A stretch of DNA of 38,348 nt from Calothrix sp. MO_192.B10 (GCA_030065055.1 JASJDS010000028.1:1-38348); one strand, 5' to 3'. Shown: positions 1 to 8,474, numbered from the stretch's first letter. Numbers and translations are program-made. Notes: generated by a model not told the origin, from the letters alone.

Positions 1-132
1 CCCGGCATAAAGCAAGTGGCGCAACCCGAAGGGGTTCCCCGGCATAAAGCAAGTGGCGCAACCCGAAGGGGTTCCCCGGCATAAAGCAAGTGGCGCAACC
101 CGAAGGGGTTTCCCGGCATATAGCAAGTGGCG
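1..132. repeat. 37-bp tandem repeat array (LTRR-like)
   Basis: Three full copies and a partial fourth copy of a 37-bp unit start at 1, 38, 75 and 112. The units are almost identical and contain the internal palindrome AACCCGAAGGGGTT. The copies are directly adjacent with no spacers, so this is not a CRISPR array. Long tandem repeats of 37 bp (LTRR) are known from filamentous cyanobacteria, and the period matches. The array is cut by the window edge, so the true copy number is unknown. Confidence 0.85.
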
Positions 133-581
133 TTGGAACGAAGTGGAACCCAACACATGATATGAGGAAAACAGAAATTATTTAAACAACTAAATACCTA
201 ATTGCTTGCCAAACAACAACACTTCAAGTCTCGATATAACGCTCATTTTAGGGAGCAAATATAAAAAATAAAAGAATGCGATAAGCAAAGCTTAATGCCC
301 TTGGCATATCGTATTTTACTAATTTGCTACAAATATCAAAATGTTGGGTTACGCTCCTACAATTTACTTGACTAACAAATGGGATTTTGGATAATGAGTA
401 ATTGGCTATAATTTAATAAATAAATAAATTCGTAGGGTGTGTTACTGCGACAGCATAACGCACCGCCTTATTACTAATAACTAATAAGTTTTGAGTTAAG
501 CGATTGCTACAGTTTGAGTCAATTTGTACGACTCTTTTGCGGTATAATTAGGAATAAAGTCCTATAACAAGAGTGGGCTTT
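133..581. other. Gap upstream of the Uma2 gene with dispersed palindromes
   Basis: I see no gene here. The stretch holds a GGAACGAAGTGGAACCCAAC palindrome copy near 135-155 and a second palindromic repeat, GTAGGGTGTGTTA paired with TAACGCACC, near 432-465. The rest is AT-rich. A good -10 hexamer (TATAAT, 543-548) lies 33 nt before the ATG of the following gene. No convincing -35 box is found at normal spacing. Confidence 0.5.
543..548 (+). promoter_or_regulatory. Probable -10 box of the Uma2 gene
   Basis: A perfect TATAAT lies 33 nt upstream of the ATG at 582. TTGTAC at 524-529 is only 13 nt away, which is too close for a standard -35 box, so only the -10 element is claimed. Confidence 0.4.
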
Positions 582-1403
582 ATGTCAACAGAAACCACCA
601 AAGTACCCCCAAACCCAACAAACGACTCCTTGGATTGGCAACCCCCCATGCCACCCACGGATCTAATATTTGACGATGGAGAACCCTTGGAAAGCAATCG
701 CCACCGCGTCGCCATGAATTTATTAATTCGTTCTCTCAAACATTATTGGGCAGAACGTAATGACTTTTTTATTGGCGGTAATATGTTTGTTTATTACAGC
801 AGTAAACAAGCAAGAAATAGAGATTTTAAAGGGCCAGATTTTTTTGTAGCATTAGATGTACCTCACGATCCCACAAGATTGGGTTGGGTAGTATGGGAAG
901 AAAATGGACGTTACCCAGATATGATTGTTGAGTTACTTTCCGACTCAACCGAGAGTCAAGATTTGGGTGAGAAAAAGCAGCTTTACGAACAGATATTTAA
1001 AACTAAAGATTATTTTGTTTTCCATCCTTTTAAAGTTAACTCATTACAAGGTTGGCATTTAGATAGCGATAATGGCTATCAACCAATAAACCCCAATCCA
1101 CAGGGATGGTTATGGTGTCAAAGTTTGAGTTTATGGGTGGGAACTTGGAATGGCATGGTAGAGGATGATAATGCTGTTTGGTTGAGGTTTTACGATGAAG
1201 AAGGTAATGTCGTTTTATTGCCAGAGGAAGGCGAACAACAACGTGCTGATAATGAGCAACAACGTGCTGATGCTGAACGACAACGTGCTGATGCTGAACG
1301 ACAAGCAAGATTAAATGCTATACCACAACTACGAGAAATGGGATTGAGTACGGAACAGATTGCACAAGCACTTAGTTTGTCTGTGGAAGAAGTAAATGAT
1401 TAA
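582..1403 (+). CDS. Uma2 family (DUF820) endonuclease-like protein
   Basis: This 273-residue protein has the Uma2/DUF820 plan, a restriction-endonuclease-like PD-(D/E)XK fold found in many copies in cyanobacteria. Visible motifs in order are KGPDFFVALDV (PD element), PDMIVELLSDST (acidic beta-strand) and a lysine-rich helix GEKKQLYEQIF followed by KDYFVFHPF. The tail is a charged coiled coil of repeated QQRADAE units, then a short HTH-like end (LREMGLSTEQIAQALSLS), common in this family. I chose the ATG at 582 over a GTG nine bases upstream because it follows the TATAAT box at normal distance. The gene stands alone. Its cellular role is unknown; solitary Uma2 proteins have been suggested to be nucleases, but substrates are not established. 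Confidence 0.85.
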   Translation: MSTETTKVPPNPTNDSLDWQPPMPPTDLIFDDGEPLESNRHRVAMNLLIRSLKHYWAERNDFFIGGNMFVYYSSKQARNRDFKGPDFFVALDVPHDPTRLGWVVWEENGRYPDMIVELLSDSTESQDLGEKKQLYEQIFKTKDYFVFHPFKVNSLQGWHLDSDNGYQPINPNPQGWLWCQSLSLWVGTWNGMVEDDNAVWLRFYDEEGNVVLLPEEGEQQRADNEQQRADAERQRADAERQARLNAIPQLREMGLSTEQIAQALSLSVEEVND

Positions 1404-1428
1404 TAAGTAATAAGTAATAAGTAATAAA
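1401..1428. repeat. Heptamer tandem repeat (TAATAAG)n
   Basis: Four copies of TAATAAG begin at the stop codon of the Uma2 gene. This is one of many short tandemly repeated heptamers in the window. Confidence 0.8.
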
Positions 1429-1623
1429 GCCTACCTTTTCAGCTATTTGAAATGGTGGCTTTCTTCGCGCTATACTATGGCAGTGGCTCCCCAACCTACT
1501 ATTTTATTCACACGAACACTAGTTATAATTAATCTTAAATAGGGAATACTAAGACTTAGGTGTTGAAATCACAATAATGGTGATTTTGAGTATATTCTCT
1601 CTTTTTTTAAAATTCAAGTAAAA

Positions 1624-1991
1624 ATGCTTTCAAATATTCATTTTCAAGAAACTTGTTCTCTTGTTGAACTCAGAGTGCCACTTTCACAGTCAGAGCCAAG
1701 ATATAATTCGTCACGGACTATAACCGCATATAAAATTACTTATGGAAGTGGAAGAATAGTTGTTGTAGAAAAAGACGAAATTTATCAGGTAGGGGAGAGT
1801 GGGATAAACAAGCAGAAGATTTGTTGCAAGCAATTGTTGACAGAGGAAAGAATAGCCACTATCAACTTATTAATCATTGCCATAAGGTTGCCCAAGCTCG
1901 GCTTCTGCAAGCTAAAATTTTGAAGGAAAAATTAGAAAATACGGGCGTTGCTGAATACAGGGATGAATTGATTTATAGAGGTACAATTTGA
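1624..1991 (+). pseudogene. Frameshifted conserved-hypothetical relic
   Basis: An open frame starts at 1624 (MLSNIHFQETCSLVELRVPL) and reads well to about residue 58. A second frame continues with protein-like sequence from about 1797 (EWDKQAEDLLQAIVDRGK, then INHCHKVAQARLLQAKILKE) to a TGA at 1989-1991. One lost base in the G-rich stretch near 1792-1800 would join them into one protein of about 122 residues. The last codons (VAEYRDEL) overlap a dispersed repeat beginning GGCGTTGCTGAAT, so the 3' end may itself be repeat-derived. I do not recognise the family. A sequencing error is the alternative to a true frameshift. Confidence 0.5.
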
Positions 1992-2217
1992 TACTTCAAT
2001 TAGTGCGATCGCAATCCTCCGTAGTTGGGTAAAATGAAGTAGAACCCAACAAAAGTTTGATATTGTTGGGTTACTCTGGGAGAAATCTATATCGCGTCTA
2101 TGTCCCTCAATCCAACCTACACCAGTTTTAGTTTTCAGGCTTAATTGAATGGTATTGGAACATAACCAGCAAATATAATAGGTACCAAGAATCTCCTCAC
2201 CTTTAGGCAGAAAAATG

Positions 2218-2994
2218 TCAAATGGTACCGAAACCGCCTAAGGATGCACTCTGACTGATTTGTACTGCTGACTGGGAAAATACCTGAAAGGCTTGGCGAA
2301 TTTCCTTCTGACTATTCCCTGGGGTGAGAATCCATTCATCCCGAATACCCATCTCTTGAAAGACTTGACGAAAATCTGTTTGTCCGCCATCATCAATGCC
2401 CATAGCAGCAATAATGTGATTCTCTGCTTGTAGCATATCATTAACGATCGCTCGCACTGTCTTGGCTGTGGCTTTTTGTGAGTGCATATCTGCCCCATCG
2501 GTAATAATTAAGGTAACAGTACGCACTGGTACGCCATTATCTTCAAACTCCTGTGCCTTGGCTAATACAGTACCCAACAACACCACAGTTTGGTCATATA
2601 GAGGCGTGCCTTGTCTGGGGTTATAATTCTTCCCATCCATCCGCACTGCTTGGGAAACTGGACAATAGGGGTAGAGAACAAAGCCATTCAGATAGCGATT
2701 GTGTACGAGGATGCTATCTTTTTGATTGCAGTTAACTAGGGCATCGAGAATAGTATTGTGTCCAGCCCTGACAACGGCAGTATTACCACCATATTCAATA
2801 GAACTAGAATCATCAGGCATAATGGTGACAAGTACCACTTCACTCGCCATCACATCATCCACATCAATGCCTAAACCTGCTTGAATTTGTGCCCCAATAT
2901 CAAAGACATTCAAAGCTTGCATAGAATTGTTTGACAGCAAACCTTGTGATTGGGCAGATTGAAATAGTTGGTTTAAATTTGGTGTTTGACTCAT
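2218..2994 (-). CDS. von Willebrand factor A domain protein (TerY-like)
   Basis: This 258-residue cytoplasmic protein carries a complete MIDAS metal site. The DxSxS motif is D61-D-S-S-S65 after the strand VVLVTIMP, the threonine is in RQGTPLYD, and the final aspartate is in TLIITDGAD. VWA proteins of this kind bind a divalent metal and act as protein-interaction modules. It is the most downstream gene of a minus-strand cassette with a cysteine hydrolase, a kinase and a PP2C phosphatase. VWA, kinase and PP2C together form the TerY-P triad described in tellurite-resistance and related signalling systems. Here 687 bp of repeats separate it from the hydrolase gene, so it may have its own promoter. 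Its target is unknown. Confidence 0.8.
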   Translation of the reverse strand: MSQTPNLNQLFQSAQSQGLLSNNSMQALNVFDIGAQIQAGLGIDVDDVMASEVVLVTIMPDDSSSIEYGGNTAVVRAGHNTILDALVNCNQKDSILVHNRYLNGFVLYPYCPVSQAVRMDGKNYNPRQGTPLYDQTVVLLGTVLAKAQEFEDNGVPVRTVTLIITDGADMHSQKATAKTVRAIVNDMLQAENHIIAAMGIDDGGQTDFRQVFQEMGIRDEWILTPGNSQKEIRQAFQVFSQSAVQISQSASLGGFGTI

Positions 2995-3000
2995 ATTAAT

Positions 3001-3160
3001 TTTGGATTTTGGATTTTGGATTTTGGATTAAATGTCGAAATAAATGATACTGTGGGTCAATTACATCATGCTGAAAACCCTGCTTTGCCCTTCTTTCACG
3101 CCCTGTAATAAATTGCCGGCTATTAAACAATTCGTAATTCGTAATTCGTAATTCGTAATT
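3001..3160. repeat. Two heptamer arrays, (TTTTGGA)n and (AATTCGT)n
   Basis: TTTTGGA is repeated about four times at 3001-3029, directly upstream of the VWA gene start. AATTCGT is repeated four times at 3129-3160. Unrelated sequence lies between them. Confidence 0.8.
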
Positions 3161-3300
3161 ACGTTTTGTAATGGGGATTTAAACCCCAACACAAAACAAA
3201 CAACCCGTAGGGGATGGGGTTTTAAACCCCTAGGAGTATAGATAAAGGAAGTGTGTTCAAACTGATAACTTGCAGCAATCTCATTTAGTCCACATTCCCA

Positions 3301-3525
3301 CCTTGAAATTTATTTCAAGGCTAATAAACCAAGTACGTTAAAACGCACTGCAAGCCTTACCCAGTCTGATTTATCAGACTTTGTCTTTGAGAAAAGGGAA
3401 TTTATTCCTAGGCGGACATTTGGGCTAGTTGAGAATAGTGCAAGTTGTTAGTTAAAACGCACTGCAAGCCTTACCCAGTCTGATTTATCAGACTTAATCT
3501 TTGAGCCTGGGAATTTATTCCTAGG
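3301..3525. repeat. Hairpin-rich direct repeat (about 80 bp, two copies)
   Basis: An element of about 80 bp occurs at 3337-3416 and again at 3451-3529. It contains inverted repeats that all have a TTTA loop: AGTCTGA/TCAGACT at 3363-3380 and 3477-3494, and GGAA/TTCC at 3397-3408, which grows to an 8-bp stem with one wobble at 3506-3525. A further perfect hairpin of the same type (CCTTGAAA/TTTCAAGG) sits at 3301-3320. No coding frame explains them. Possible explanations are a transposon-derived repeat or a structured RNA. Confidence 0.7.
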
Positions 3526-3697
3526 CGGATTGTTGGACTGACTACAAACTAATTCCCAGGCGGATTGTTGGACTGACTACAAACTAATTCCTAGGCGAAT
3601 TGTTGGACTGACTACAAACTAATTCCTAGGCGAATTGTTAGACTGACTACAAACTAATTCCCAGGCGGATTATTGGACTGACTACAAACTAATTCCA
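3519..3697. repeat. 35-bp tandem repeats running into the hydrolase 3' end
   Basis: About five directly adjacent copies have an exact 35-bp period; the GGCG of successive units lies at 3524, 3559, 3594, 3629 and 3664. The unit contains AATTCCYAGGCGGATTGTTG and GGACTGACTACAAACT. The last unit overlaps the stop codon (3682-3684) and final residues of the nicotinamidase-like gene. There are no spacers, so it is not a CRISPR array. Confidence 0.85.
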
Positions 3698-4725
3698 GCC
3701 CAAGACTCAATTGCCTCAGTTGACTTCACCACATGCATCCCTGCATCAGCGAACCGTTGAAACGCCGCATTTGCTTGGTCAGTAAAATCGACTACACCAG
3801 GTACAACCACCGGAGAAGTACAATCTTCCAATAAATAAACCTTTTGTGCCAATTTCGGGTCTTGAGCTTGAATTTCCGTCAATAAATCATCAATAGTCCA
3901 AGCAACACAATGACTCTTCGCCTGTCCGGCAATAATTACTGCATCAAACTCCAACAACTTCTGAATAAAACGGGTATTTTTCTGGGCAATAGGACGACCA
4001 CTGGCATCATCTAATACCTCCGGACGCAACACAGAATAGTTTTCTGTCAGGGGATTACCACCCTTAATTTCAAAATTAGTTTGACTATGGCGAGCGATCG
4101 CATGGAAAAAACAAGCTTCTTCTACTGCTGAAACCAACGCATGACCAATACCACCCAACATAGCATGATAAGGCCAAATAGTCAGGGGATATTTGCCCTC
4201 ATCGCTCAAACGCTTGACATAGTGGAGAGCAAAAGATTGCAACCCCATATAATTACCCCGAGCAATACTATGAGCAATACCAGGATTCACCTTCCATACA
4301 CCCTGCTGTACATCTGACAAAGAAATCATCGTCATCGGTGCAGGATGCTCCCCACCATCATTTACCCAGAACATCGGGTGAAATATCTGCATGGAAGTAT
4401 GGGTATCCATAGTCGGCGCAATTTCTGTAATTACACCCAAATTGTGATAAATAAACTCACACAACCTGACATTATCTTCCACCGCACCCATACCCGAACT
4501 ACCACCCACAAACAGTTCAAAATCGGGAATGCAGAAAGTATTTTGTACATCAATCGCCATCAAACAAACACGGGTTTTATCCTTAGCAGCAGGCATTATC
4601 CCGTGCCGTTTTGCCCAATCCTGCGCCTGTTGTGCCCTATCTTGGTAAGGTACGCGCCACACCTCACCCACACGGGAACCATCGAAAAACTGAGGAATAG
4701 GAAGTTTCGTTATTTGAGTAGTCAT
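3682..4725 (-). CDS. Nicotinamidase/isochorismatase-like cysteine hydrolase
   Basis: This 347-residue protein belongs to the isochorismatase-like hydrolase superfamily. The catalytic aspartate is Asp59 in LMAIDVQNTF. A metal-binding D-x-H follows in TMDTHTSMQIFHP. WPYHAMLGGIGHAL matches the nicotinamidase WPxH block, and the nucleophile is Cys273 in AGQAKSHCVAW. The D-x-H and WPxH features point to nicotinamidase (nicotinamide to nicotinate, NAD salvage) rather than isochorismatase. At 347 residues it is longer than the usual 180-220, so the substrate may differ. A clear AGGAG lies before the ATG. The cassette is divergent from an NrtR-type NAD regulator, which supports a link to NAD metabolism. 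The last codons lie within a 35-bp tandem repeat, so the C-terminal end may be a late addition. Confidence 0.75.
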   Translation of the reverse strand: MTTQITKLPIPQFFDGSRVGEVWRVPYQDRAQQAQDWAKRHGIMPAAKDKTRVCLMAIDVQNTFCIPDFELFVGGSSGMGAVEDNVRLCEFIYHNLGVITEIAPTMDTHTSMQIFHPMFWVNDGGEHPAPMTMISLSDVQQGVWKVNPGIAHSIARGNYMGLQSFALHYVKRLSDEGKYPLTIWPYHAMLGGIGHALVSAVEEACFFHAIARHSQTNFEIKGGNPLTENYSVLRPEVLDDASGRPIAQKNTRFIQKLLEFDAVIIAGQAKSHCVAWTIDDLLTEIQAQDPKLAQKVYLLEDCTSPVVVPGVVDFTDQANAAFQRFADAGMHVVKSTEAIESWAGISL

Positions 4726-4748
4726 AATATCTCCTGTAACTTGAAAAT

Positions 4749-4925
4749 AGTTGTTAGTTGTTAGTTGTTAGTTGTTAGTTGATGGTTGTTAGTTGGTGGT
4801 TGTTAGTTGTTAGTTGATGATTGATAGTGAAAAGTCTTTCCATCACCCCATCACCCCATCACCCCATCACCCCATCACTCCATCACCCCCCCCCACTCTC
4901 TTCTCTGCGCCTCTGCGCCTCTGCG
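4749..4925. repeat. GTTAGTT heptamers, CATCACCCC nonamers and a CGCCTCTG repeat
   Basis: The gap between the kinase and hydrolase genes is mostly tandem repeat. GTTAGTT variants fill 4749-4826. CATCACCCC is repeated five to six times at about 4842-4890. CTCTGCGC units lie at about 4902-4926. If kinase and hydrolase share a transcript, it must cross this tract. Confidence 0.8.
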
Positions 4926-4935
4926 TGAGCCTTCC

Positions 4936-6822
4936 TCACCCCATCTTTAGTTGATAAACCTCCTGAGAACCCACCACATATAACCCCTGCGGTGCAACCA
5001 GAAGCCGAGAACCACCATCCACAAAAGGCTCAGTATCAGCAAACACCTTTGTCTGTACCAACTGTCCCTGCTGTATCTCAATGCGGATAATCCCCTCATC
5101 AGTCGCCGCCAACAGGAAATTACTCGCCGCACAGTAAGGAGATTGACTCCTCACACCACCCTTACCCAAAACAGCCAACCAATGCTCCTCACCTGCAATA
5201 ACTTGACTGCTAGCAACCACAGCACCATCGGACTTTACCACAACACAACGGTAACAAATCCTTCCCTGCTCCTGGGTAATCAAGAACAACCAAGCATAAC
5301 TAGAACTAAAACTACAATGAGCATCAATCAACTGTCCTTGCCAATGTGGTAACTTAACTCTGTCATTTATCCCCGGCTTACAAACATCAAATACAAAAGC
5401 AATATTTAAATTACCGGCACGGTAGAAACCAAAACCAAAATCACTCCCCACCCAAAACTGAGTTTGTGCAGGTAAAACTTCCCCAATACAGACATCACCC
5501 AAACTGCCATTATGTCTTAAGTAACCATTACTCATCCAATAGCAATTAGATTGATTTGTATCAAATACCACCCTTGATGTATCCACAGCCACCCTTGAAA
5601 CAGGCTTGTCGGGATGAAAACCTACCACCTGACCCTGATATCCTAAAAAGGTGGTTTTGCCTTGAATCCGCCACTGGAGATGAGGGCTTAAATCTCCCTG
5701 CAATACCACCGAACCATCTTCACGGTGGAATTGCCCTCGATGGTGATATAACCAGTATAATTTCCCTTGCTCCACAGCAGTACATAGAATCACCCCCTCG
5801 GTGCTAAATAATCGGGTAGCTGTCACCTTACCCCGCACCACAGTTACAGATTTAAGGTTAGTGGGTGACCCTTGATGACAATAGGGACAGGTAGCACGGG
5901 CGTGTTCTTTGCCGCAATTAATACATTCAGTCCAATGCAGATTATCTAGTAATGGTTGGGGAAATTTCCCTCGCATATCCTGCTCAAATACCTGATGAAA
6001 ATATTGTAATAACTCATCTGGTAGGACTCTATAAGGAATTGCTGGTTTGGGGTAGCGTACCTCTGGGTGAAAAATAGTAATCCGATGCAAGGGACGAGTA
6101 GCATGGGGTATTTGCTGACTTTTTTGTTGTGGTTTGTACACCCCTCCGTAGGGATCTACAAACAGTAAACTTTGCATTAACATAATCGTAAAAGCATACC
6201 AATCAGAATTGATATTGTGCTGTAAGTGCAACATCAATTGACTAGCTTGAGCATCACACAGCAAAGGATCGACAAATCTGGTTGTAAATACCTGGCAAGG
6301 GAAATTCCCAAACTGAAAGGAATCAGTATCAATTAAATAAGCTTCTGTTCCTTTAATTAAAACATTAAGGTCATTAAAATCACCAATTACCACCCCTGCA
6401 AAGTGTAATTTATCAACCGTGTCATGTAAATCTCGAAAAATCTGCACTACGGTTTGATTGCTTACCCCTGCTTGACGAAAACTGCGCTCCCTATATTTTA
6501 GTAATACCTCCGCACCTTGAATCAAGGGCATAGTATAACCAACAATATTGTTTCCAGACTTATCAGTAGCTAAATCCGTGGGTGCGATCGCTCTTTGTGG
6601 TAAGTTACTAGGGAAGGCTCGCAATTTGTGTTGGTGGGTTTTTAACCGTTGTTTTGCTGCTTGTTGTTCCTGGGGTAATCCTTGATAATCAGCATGGTTA
6701 GGAGACTTAAATAATTTTAGTACCTTACCCTTACCAATATCAAAAATATCAGCCTCGCCCCCCTTACCAATAGCATTCTGGGGTTTGAAACGTATACGTT
6801 TACCATTTATATAAACTTCCAT
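4936..6822 (-). CDS. Serine/threonine-like protein kinase with zinc ribbon and C-terminal sensor region
   Basis: This 628-residue protein starts with a kinase-like domain. The glycine-rich loop is GKGGEA (residues 19-24) and the ATP lysine is K36 in VLKLF. The catalytic loop is GDFNDLN with Asp148 and Asn153, and the metal-binding aspartate is Asp165 in LIDTDSF, which replaces the usual DFG. A C4 zinc ribbon follows (Cys300, 303, 312, 315). The last 300 residues are beta-rich and look like a propeller or similar beta domain. This arrangement resembles kinases of the TerY-P triad. It lies 46 bp downstream of the PP2C gene and is probably cotranscribed with it, so kinase and phosphatase may act on a shared target such as the VWA protein. 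No transmembrane segment is seen, so it is likely cytoplasmic. Confidence 0.8.
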   Translation of the reverse strand: MEVYINGKRIRFKPQNAIGKGGEADIFDIGKGKVLKLFKSPNHADYQGLPQEQQAAKQRLKTHQHKLRAFPSNLPQRAIAPTDLATDKSGNNIVGYTMPLIQGAEVLLKYRERSFRQAGVSNQTVVQIFRDLHDTVDKLHFAGVVIGDFNDLNVLIKGTEAYLIDTDSFQFGNFPCQVFTTRFVDPLLCDAQASQLMLHLQHNINSDWYAFTIMLMQSLLFVDPYGGVYKPQQKSQQIPHATRPLHRITIFHPEVRYPKPAIPYRVLPDELLQYFHQVFEQDMRGKFPQPLLDNLHWTECINCGKEHARATCPYCHQGSPTNLKSVTVVRGKVTATRLFSTEGVILCTAVEQGKLYWLYHHRGQFHREDGSVVLQGDLSPHLQWRIQGKTTFLGYQGQVVGFHPDKPVSRVAVDTSRVVFDTNQSNCYWMSNGYLRHNGSLGDVCIGEVLPAQTQFWVGSDFGFGFYRAGNLNIAFVFDVCKPGINDRVKLPHWQGQLIDAHCSFSSSYAWLFLITQEQGRICYRCVVVKSDGAVVASSQVIAGEEHWLAVLGKGGVRSQSPYCAASNFLLAATDEGIIRIEIQQGQLVQTKVFADTEPFVDGGSRLLVAPQGLYVVGSQEVYQLKMG

Positions 6823-6827
6823 TTCAA

Positions 6828-6850
6828 GTAAAAAGTAAAAAGTAAAAAGG
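6828..6850. repeat. Heptamer repeat (AGTAAAA)n before the kinase gene
   Basis: About three copies of AGTAAAA lie within 30 bp upstream of the kinase start codon, so the leader has no recognisable Shine-Dalgarno sequence. Confidence 0.7.
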
Positions 6851-6868
6851 CAAAAGAAAGAGTACTAT

Positions 6869-7723
6869 TTAATTATGTTTATTGACTTCCTCACTCTTTT
6901 CGTCCTCTTGCTGCCTACGTATAACTACTAAAGTTGTATCATCAGCAAGTAACCCATTTTGCTTGATTAACCGCCTTGCTTCCCAATCTGGTTTAATACT
7001 GTTATGACTAATCAAAGCCAGACGACGATTCAAACCATAGGGATTGCGAAAATAAATATTATCCTCCCAATATTGAGCGATTTCTCCCACCCTATCAGAC
7101 TTTCCCGGTAGACATTTATCCGCCACACCTATCAAATCTTCCACCCCATCCGTACCAATCAAAATTGACTGTACTTCTGATGTTGGAACTTGACGATGTA
7201 CTCTAAATTGACAATCTACTGCTTTCATATCTAACACAGCATCTGTAATTAACCCATAACCTAAATAGGGAGGAGCATTGTTAGGAAAAGGTGGGATGGT
7301 AATCACTTCCCCATTGAGAGCAAATACCCCATCACCAATGGCAAATAAAGCCGTTTCTTGGGAGGTAATCACCGCACCGACAATGGTAAATAATAAATAC
7401 TCCTTGACGACTGGCACCAACTCCCCACCCAGGCTTGCAGCTATCATCCCTAAACTATCTAATAAGTCTTGATGAACTCGCCGCCAAAAGTCCATAGATA
7501 AACCATCCTGGGGTAAATTCCTCAAAATAGCTTCTACCACCAACCTCCCACCGATTTTCGCCCCTACCTCACTGTGAGTACCGCTGCCACAACCATCACA
7601 AACAACGGCAATGGTAGTTGACTCAACACTTACCCAGTGATAAGCATCTTGGTTATTTTTGCCCAAACGCAGATGTTCTCTACCAATAGTCGAGCCTCCT
7701 GCTAGTTCAAATTTATCCTGCAT
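6869..7723 (-). CDS. PP2C-type (PPM) serine/threonine phosphatase
   Basis: This is a metal-dependent protein phosphatase of about 284 residues. PPM motifs appear in order: NNQDAYHW, VVCDGCGSG (metal-binding aspartate and glycine), LFAIGDGVF, ILIGTDGVEDL and the C-terminal LADDTTLVVI. The partner is most likely the adjacent kinase or its substrates; PP2C, kinase and VWA genes together make the TerY-P signalling triad. I prefer the ATG at 7723 (MQDKFELAGG) because the longer GTG start at 7747 would lie inside the palindromic operator. The gene is probably first in the cassette and divergent from the Nudix regulator at 7782, with only 58 bp between them. The C-terminus is highly charged (RRQQEDEKSEE). 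No membrane segment is seen. Confidence 0.85.
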   Translation of the reverse strand: MQDKFELAGGSTIGREHLRLGKNNQDAYHWVSVESTTIAVVCDGCGSGTHSEVGAKIGGRLVVEAILRNLPQDGLSMDFWRRVHQDLLDSLGMIAASLGGELVPVVKEYLLFTIVGAVITSQETALFAIGDGVFALNGEVITIPPFPNNAPPYLGYGLITDAVLDMKAVDCQFRVHRQVPTSEVQSILIGTDGVEDLIGVADKCLPGKSDRVGEIAQYWEDNIYFRNPYGLNRRLALISHNSIKPDWEARRLIKQNGLLADDTTLVVIRRQQEDEKSEEVNKHN

Positions 7724-7730
7724 CGTGAGA

Positions 7731-7759
7731 TAGTGTTTGTATAACACTAACTATAGTGT
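7731..7759. promoter_or_regulatory. Palindromic operator, probable NrtR box
   Basis: The 58-bp divergent gap carries a perfect 7-bp inverted repeat, TAGTGTT (7731-7737) and AACACTA (7743-7749), with a 5-bp spacer. A third half-site TAGTGT (7754-7759) forms a second inverted pair with the middle one, ACACTA-4-TAGTGT. Nudix-related NrtR regulators bind palindromic sites near their own gene and repress NAD genes until ADP-ribose releases them. The placement suggests autoregulation and control of the phosphatase-kinase cassette. The binding itself is inferred. Confidence 0.65.
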
Positions 7760-7781
7760 CAAAATTACACGATGTCAACCC

Positions 7782-8474
7782 ATGTCCTATTCTTACAAAT
7801 ATCCCCGAGCAGCATTAACCGTAGATTGTGTTGTTTTTGGCTTAGATGAAGAAAATACGTTGAAAGTGATGTTAATTAAGCGTAAATTGCCACCATTTGC
7901 GGGAAAATGGGCACTTCCTGGGGGATTTGTGCGGGTTGAAGAGTCGGTGGATGCAGCGGCAAAACGGGAGTTGAAAGAAGAGACGGGGATTGAGAATGTA
8001 TTTTTGGAACAGTTGTATACCTTTGGGGAAGTGGAAAGAGATCCTCGGGAAAGGGTAGTTACCGTTGCTTACTATGCTTTAGTTAATCTCCAGGATTATC
8101 ATATTCATGCAGATACCGATGCGAGTGACGCTCAATGGTTTGCAATGGATAGTTTACCACCCCTAGCTTTCGATCATAGTCAGATTTTGCAAGTTGCGAT
8201 CGCTCGCCTTCAGGGTAAATTAAGATATGAGCCTATAGGCTTTGAGTTGTTACCGCAGAAGTTCACCCTTTCCCAACTGCAAAAGCTCTATGAAACCGTG
8301 TTGGGAGGAACTTTAGACAAGCGTAATTTTCGTAAGAAAATACTGAAAATGGGTTTGTTGGTAGAACTGGATGAAATGCAAACAGGTGTGGCTCATCGTG
8401 CAGCAAGGCTTTATCAATTTGATGAGCAGAAATATCAACAATTGAAGGAGAAGGGGTTTAATTTTGAGATTTAA
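7782..8474 (+). CDS. nrtR: NrtR-type Nudix transcriptional regulator
   Basis: This 230-residue protein has an N-terminal Nudix domain with an apparently intact Nudix box. Gly48 and Glu54 are followed by RELKEETGI (Arg62, Glu63, Glu66, Glu67). The C-terminal region from about residue 150 fits the winged-helix half of NrtR ([21 protein letters not shown], then [11 protein letters not shown]). NrtR proteins sense ADP-ribose and regulate NAD synthesis and salvage genes; many have lost hydrolysis, but here the box looks complete. The ATG at 7782 was chosen over an upstream start that would lie within the operator. Divergent neighbours are a phosphatase, a kinase and a nicotinamidase-like enzyme. 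A plain ADP-ribose or sugar-nucleotide Nudix hydrolase is a less likely alternative because of the extra C-terminal domain. Confidence 0.8.
   Translation: MSYSYKYPRAALTVDCVVFGLDEENTLKVMLIKRKLPPFAGKWALPGGFVRVEESVDAAAKRELKEETGIENVFLEQLYTFGEVERDPRERVVTVAYYALVNLQDYHIHADTDASDAQWFAMDSLPPLAFDHSQILQVAIARLQGKLRYEPIGFELLPQKFTLSQLQKLYETVLGGTLDKRNFRKKILKMGLLVELDEMQTGVAHRAARLYQFDEQKYQQLKEKGFNFEI

Noticed and set aside
1-132. 37-bp repeats as a CRISPR array
   Set aside because: No spacers between copies; it fits a tandem LTRR-type repeat.
3519-3697. 35-bp repeats as a CRISPR array
   Set aside because: Units are directly adjacent with no spacers, and no cas genes are present.
4345-4764. 139-residue plus-strand open frame opposite the hydrolase
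   Set aside because: It is antisense to a gene with clear catalytic motifs and lacks any recognisable feature.
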